From Bacteroidales bacterium UBA4866 (GTDB lineage Bacteria; Bacteroidota; Bacteroidia; Bacteroidales; P3): DNA of 9,054 bases. Below, piece after piece: positions 6,050-9,054 of the stretch. Both the position numbers and the translations under genes were made by a program. The notes below the pieces were generated by a model. That model did not search any database, was not told the origin of the DNA, and saw only the letters and a program-made list of their open reading frames with translations. Location: positions 30,180 to 39,233 of the forward strand of contig DHDW01000017.1 of NCBI GenBank assembly GCA_002399565.1, in the 5' to 3' direction. How positions within the stretch are numbered: the first letter of the stretch is position 1; the number at the start of each line of letters is the position of its first letter.

Positions 6050-7352
6050 CTTGTAAGTCTTTTTTAAATCTTGATAAGGTTCTATTTCTTGCAAAACTAT
6101 GGTCTATTATTGGCTTTGGATAATCCTTTGTTCCAAATTCTTCTACCCATTTTCTAATATATTGAAAATTAGGGTCAAATTTCTCTTGCTGTGTAGTTGG
6201 ATTGAATATCCTAAAATATGGAGCAGCATCACAACCACAACCTGCAACCCATTGCCAATTACCATTATTGGAAGAAAGTTCATAATCCATAAGTTTATTT
6301 GTAAAATACAATTCACCCCATCTCCAGTCAATTAAAAGATGTTTGGTTAGAAAACTTGCAGTAATCATTCTTACTCTATTATGCATAAAACCAGTGGAAC
6401 TCAACTCCCTCATACCAGCATCTACAATTGAATAACCAGTTTTACCTTGACACCATATTTCAAATAATTCTTCATTATTATCCCATCTAATTCTGTTGTA
6501 TTTAGGCTTAAAGCACGAGTTTTCGACATAGGGAAAATGATATAAAATCTGCATAAAGAATTCTCGCCATATTAGTTCTTTTAAATATGTTAAACTTAGT
6601 TTGTTAGCAATTTTCGCAAGTTTTCGAATACTTATTCTTCCAAAACGAAGTTCAACACCAACCCTGCTAACTCCATTTTCTAAATATGGTTTATCACGAG
6701 TATTCTCGTAATTAATAATAATATCTTCATCGATTTGATAAGTATGAAAAATATCTCCGCAAGCCTTATAACCAATATGTTCTATCTTAAAATTATTATC
6801 TTCTTTTGGAAGTAAGTTATGCAGGTATTCTTCACTTGCATAGTATTCAAGATTAATATTATTAAATCTTTCTATCCAAATCTTTGAATAAGGAGTATAA
6901 ACTGTATAGGGTTTGTTATCGGATTTTAAAATATCTTCCTTGTGAAAAATAAATGAATCTCTAAATGAAAAGACTTTAATATTTTTACCATTAAAATATT
7001 CTTCAATTTCCTTATCTCTCTTAATTGCATAAGGTTCGTAATCCAAATTGAAAAAAATAGAATCAATAATATAGGTTTCATTTAATAATTTAAAAATATC
7101 AATGGGCTTACCATAAAAATACTGAATATTAGATTTATAATCCCTTTTTAGTTTTACATTTAAGTCTTCAAGAGTTTGGAATATAAAATTGACTCTTTTG
7201 TCGTAAATATCTGTAAACTGTTTTAATATTTCTGTATCGAAAATAAAAATTGGTAAAACCTTATTTAATGAATTCAAAGCTTTATATAATCCATTATTAT
7301 CATCTAATCGAAGATCTCTTCTAAACCAAAAAATATTTACTTTTTGTTTCAT
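6042..7352 (-). CDS. phrB: Class I deoxyribodipyrimidine photolyase
   Basis: This cytosolic enzyme uses FAD and blue light to split UV-induced cyclobutane pyrimidine dimers. The 436 residues cover the N-terminal antenna domain (IFWFRRDLRLDDN, 7-19; YEPYAIKRD near 105-113) and the FAD-binding domain. E. coli PhrB landmarks are kept: WREFF (262-266), TGYSIVDAGMREL (305-317), HNRVRMITASFL (324-335) and NNGNWQW (362-368), then CDAAPYFRIFNP. The electron-transfer tryptophan triad is present as Trp300, Trp343 and Trp366. The sequence fits a CPD enzyme rather than a (6-4) photolyase or DASH cryptochrome; the antenna cofactor cannot be told. I chose the ATG at 7352-7350 because it makes a 4-bp ATGA overlap with the glycosyltransferase stop, with purine-rich GGAAGGGAAG just upstream. 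An ATG six codons earlier would give 442 residues. Photolyases are often placed with carotenoid genes in light-regulated sets. Confidence 0.95.
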   Translation of the reverse strand: MKQKVNIFWFRRDLRLDDNNGLYKALNSLNKVLPIFIFDTEILKQFTDIYDKRVNFIFQTLEDLNVKLKRDYKSNIQYFYGKPIDIFKLLNETYIIDSIFFNLDYEPYAIKRDKEIEEYFNGKNIKVFSFRDSFIFHKEDILKSDNKPYTVYTPYSKIWIERFNNINLEYYASEEYLHNLLPKEDNNFKIEHIGYKACGDIFHTYQIDEDIIINYENTRDKPYLENGVSRVGVELRFGRISIRKLAKIANKLSLTYLKELIWREFFMQILYHFPYVENSCFKPKYNRIRWDNNEELFEIWCQGKTGYSIVDAGMRELSSTGFMHNRVRMITASFLTKHLLIDWRWGELYFTNKLMDYELSSNNGNWQWVAGCGCDAAPYFRIFNPTTQQEKFDPNFQYIRKWVEEFGTKDYPKPIIDHSFARNRTLSRFKKDLQDE

Positions 7353-8443
7353 ATTGTTCTTCCCTTCCATGTTAATTCTCTATTCCTCTTGTCATGAAAA
7401 GATTTCAAAATAATTCTACCAAGAGTATACTGCTGATGTACAATGTATTTTAAATTATTCCTCACATTTTGATTTGATGTGAGGCTAATTAATATTCTTG
7501 TTATCAGAATAATAAATATATAGACAAATAATAAAAGTAGATCTCCATTTATTATAAAGGGTATAAACCCAAAACTTGTTAATAACCAGAATAATAATGC
7601 TATAAAATACGAATTTCCAAAGAAGTAATTTATATTTTTTGAAAATCCTTGAATAGATTCTTCAAGAGAACTATACATTCTGCATGATATATCTTTTAAA
7701 GAAGCAAGACAAGCTATTCTAAGTTTATTTCTTTTATAGAAACGAGAGATTTGAATGTCTTCTGCTTTGCTTTTTTTGAACAGTTTATGAGGTTGTAAAT
7801 TATTATATGTATCAGTTTTGAAAAGCATAAATTGACCATTCGCTGCTGAAATTGAAGAAAATTTAGAGTAAAGCACTAAAGGTAATGCAAGTAGAGAAAG
7901 AAGAATAAAGTTCATATTAGGAATTGATATTTTTTCTCCTTTAGTAATCATTATTTGATTTGGAAATATGCTTAAAAGCTCTAATTTGTTAGAAATAGCA
8001 TACATAAGTGCTTTTTCAATGATATTATTACTTATTCGTACATCTGAATCTATAAAAAGTAGATAATCACCTTTAGCTATGATAGATAGATTATGGCAGG
8101 CAAAATTCTTTCCCATCCATCCATTTTCTAAACCATTTGATTCTATTAAATTTATCCTTGAATCTTTTAATGAATACTCTTTTACAATATTTGCTGTATT
8201 ATCACTTGATTCATCATCGAAAACAAGAATTTCCATAACAACAGAATTTGAGGATATTAAATCTTCAAGTATATTACCAATATTCTTTTCTTCGTTTCTT
8301 GCAGGAATAAGTATTGATATTCTCTTATCTGTTTTGAATTCAATTGATTTGTTTAATCTAACTCTAAACAACCAATTTATCAGACTTATAACAAACTGAA
8401 AAAGAGAAATAATAAGAATAAAGATTGAAATATACTTAATCAT
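7349..8443 (-). CDS. Family 2 membrane glycosyltransferase, probably carotenoid glycosyltransferase
   Basis: This 364-residue inner-membrane enzyme has an N-terminal membrane helix (about 3-25), a GT-A catalytic domain (41-275) and two C-terminal helices (about 277-297 and 301-321). Catalytic landmarks are ILIPARNEE (44-52), FDDESSD (75-81), GWMGKNFACHN (108-118), the DxD metal site DSDV (132-135), AANGQFMLF (200-208) and the acidic AEDIQISR (227-234). The last residues, TWKGR (358-362), resemble the tail seen in CruC, CrtQ and HpnB-like transferases. These add a sugar from a nucleotide sugar to a membrane lipid; carotenoid as acceptor is inferred from the desaturase and acyltransferase in the operon. 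A hopanoid or other lipid acceptor is the alternative. Its ATG overlaps the acyltransferase stop by 4 bp (ATGA), and its own TGA overlaps the photolyase ATG the same way. Confidence 0.85.
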   Translation of the reverse strand: MIKYISIFILIISLFQFVISLINWLFRVRLNKSIEFKTDKRISILIPARNEEKNIGNILEDLISSNSVVMEILVFDDESSDNTANIVKEYSLKDSRINLIESNGLENGWMGKNFACHNLSIIAKGDYLLFIDSDVRISNNIIEKALMYAISNKLELLSIFPNQIMITKGEKISIPNMNFILLSLLALPLVLYSKFSSISAANGQFMLFKTDTYNNLQPHKLFKKSKAEDIQISRFYKRNKLRIACLASLKDISCRMYSSLEESIQGFSKNINYFFGNSYFIALLFWLLTSFGFIPFIINGDLLLLFVYIFIILITRILISLTSNQNVRNNLKYIVHQQYTLGRIILKSFHDKRNRELTWKGRTI

Positions 8444-9054
8444 CTTTCTCTATTTTTTTGTTTTTGAGTAGAATTCATGTAAAACAAATTGTAAGCTTCT
8501 TCAATATCTTTTAGATCAAATTCACCATTAAATTCTTCTAAATAAATAAATAATGAAGGCTTAGGGTTTGAAAAATAATCAATTAAGTTTGCAGAAAATA
8601 ATAGTGTAATTTCCTTTTGGTTAATTATCTTCTCAATTCCTCGTTTGAATATGAAGTTTGATTGATATATAGAATTAATCTCTCCTTGAGGATATATAAC
8701 TAATAGATTATTTTTGTCTTCCAATATGCTTGAAGAATAGTTTATTGAGTTAATTATATGTCTATATTGATTATTTATTGAGAAACCTCCTGTTTGGTTG
8801 AAAAATTTATATTCTAATAGCTGTTTTTCATGCATCATAAAAAAGAATTTTTTCTTTAATAGATTAAGATTAATATACATTGCCCAAAATCCATCCCACC
8901 AAGATACGTGATTGGATATAAGAAGAATAGGCTTGCTTGTATTTATATCCTTTTTCTCTATAATAACAGAATGGAACTTCCTTTTTATCATTACCTTAGT
9001 GTAAAATTGAAAAAAAGGATATATAAGAAAATTATGTTTAGCCTTAAGCAGATT
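8440..9054 (-). CDS. PlsC-like acyltransferase, possibly carotenoid-glycoside acyltransferase (5' end missing)
   Basis: The frame stays open from the window edge, adding 21 residues (NLLKAKHNFLIYPFFQFYTK and V) before the ATG at 8991. KAKHN and YPFF look like the usual N-terminus of this family, so that ATG is internal and the true start lies just beyond 9054. About 204 residues are visible. Acyltransferase motif I is NHVSWWD (visible 48-54, the HX4D catalytic motif), and YPQGEINS (121-128) matches the FPEGxRS-type substrate motif. Such enzymes move an acyl group from acyl-CoA or acyl-ACP to a lysophospholipid or other hydroxyl at the inner membrane. Adjacent to a glycosyltransferase and desaturase, a role like CruD or CrtO, acylating the sugar of a carotenoid glycoside, is plausible. 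A general phospholipid role is not excluded. It is the first visible gene of the operon and overlaps the next by 4 bp. Confidence 0.85.
   Translation of the reverse strand, partial: NLLKAKHNFLIYPFFQFYTKVMIKRKFHSVIIEKKDINTSKPILLISNHVSWWDGFWAMYINLNLLKKKFFFMMHEKQLLEYKFFNQTGGFSINNQYRHIINSINYSSSILEDKNNLLVIYPQGEINSIYQSNFIFKRGIEKIINQKEITLLFSANLIDYFSNPKPSLFIYLEEFNGEFDLKDIEEAYNLFYMNSTQKQKNRER

Noticed and set aside
6050..6094. Upstream start of the TPR protein
   Set aside because: It would put 15 polar residues before the signal peptide and overlap photolyase by 53 bp; the internal ATG gives a proper signal peptide and an 8-bp overlap.
6099..6335. Open frames antisense to or out of frame with the photolyase, crtI, pit and glycosyltransferase genes
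   Set aside because: They lie wholly within well-supported genes and their translations show no recognisable family.

Overview
The window is very AT-rich. Two features place it in Bacteroidota: most starts lack a Shine-Dalgarno sequence, and upstream regions carry TAnnTTTG (-7) boxes, one with a TTG (-33) element at ideal spacing. The protein families fit an environmental or gut-associated relative of Bacteroidales or Flavobacteriia. I cannot name a genus from the sequence alone.

Left part (1-2330, + strand): the 3' part of a pirin gene, cut by the window edge just after its first metal-ligand motif, followed by a complete PitA-like low-affinity phosphate permease. Middle part (2387-3834): a small orphan lipoprotein gene on the minus strand faces the permease gene. 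Divergent from it is a ygbA-like gene, a cysteine-rich protein of a family known for nitric oxide-responsive expression. The divergent region between these two holds a four-copy A/T-rich repeat phased at exactly 21 bp. Downstream of ygbA, about 260 bp of non-coding DNA holds three separate inverted repeats, one of them a strong GC-containing hairpin.

Right part (3835-9054, minus strand): a tightly packed operon transcribed right to left. Its order is acyltransferase (5' end outside the window), family 2 membrane glycosyltransferase, class I DNA photolyase, secreted TPR protein, and CrtI-type carotenoid desaturase. Adjacent genes overlap by 4, 4 and 8 bp or are separated by 1 bp, so they are probably co-transcribed and translationally coupled. 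The desaturase, sugar transferase and acyl transferase together suggest a glycosylated and acylated carotenoid made at the membrane, co-expressed with light-dependent DNA repair. That fits a light-protection module. Phytoene synthase, any cyclase or hydratase, and a light-responsive regulator are not in this window and may lie beyond 9054.

The individual enzymes are known families. The least explained items are the TPR protein inside the pigment operon, the orphan lipoprotein, the 21-bp phased array, and the structured DNA between ygbA and crtI, including a 16-bp motif repeated in the lipoprotein leader.
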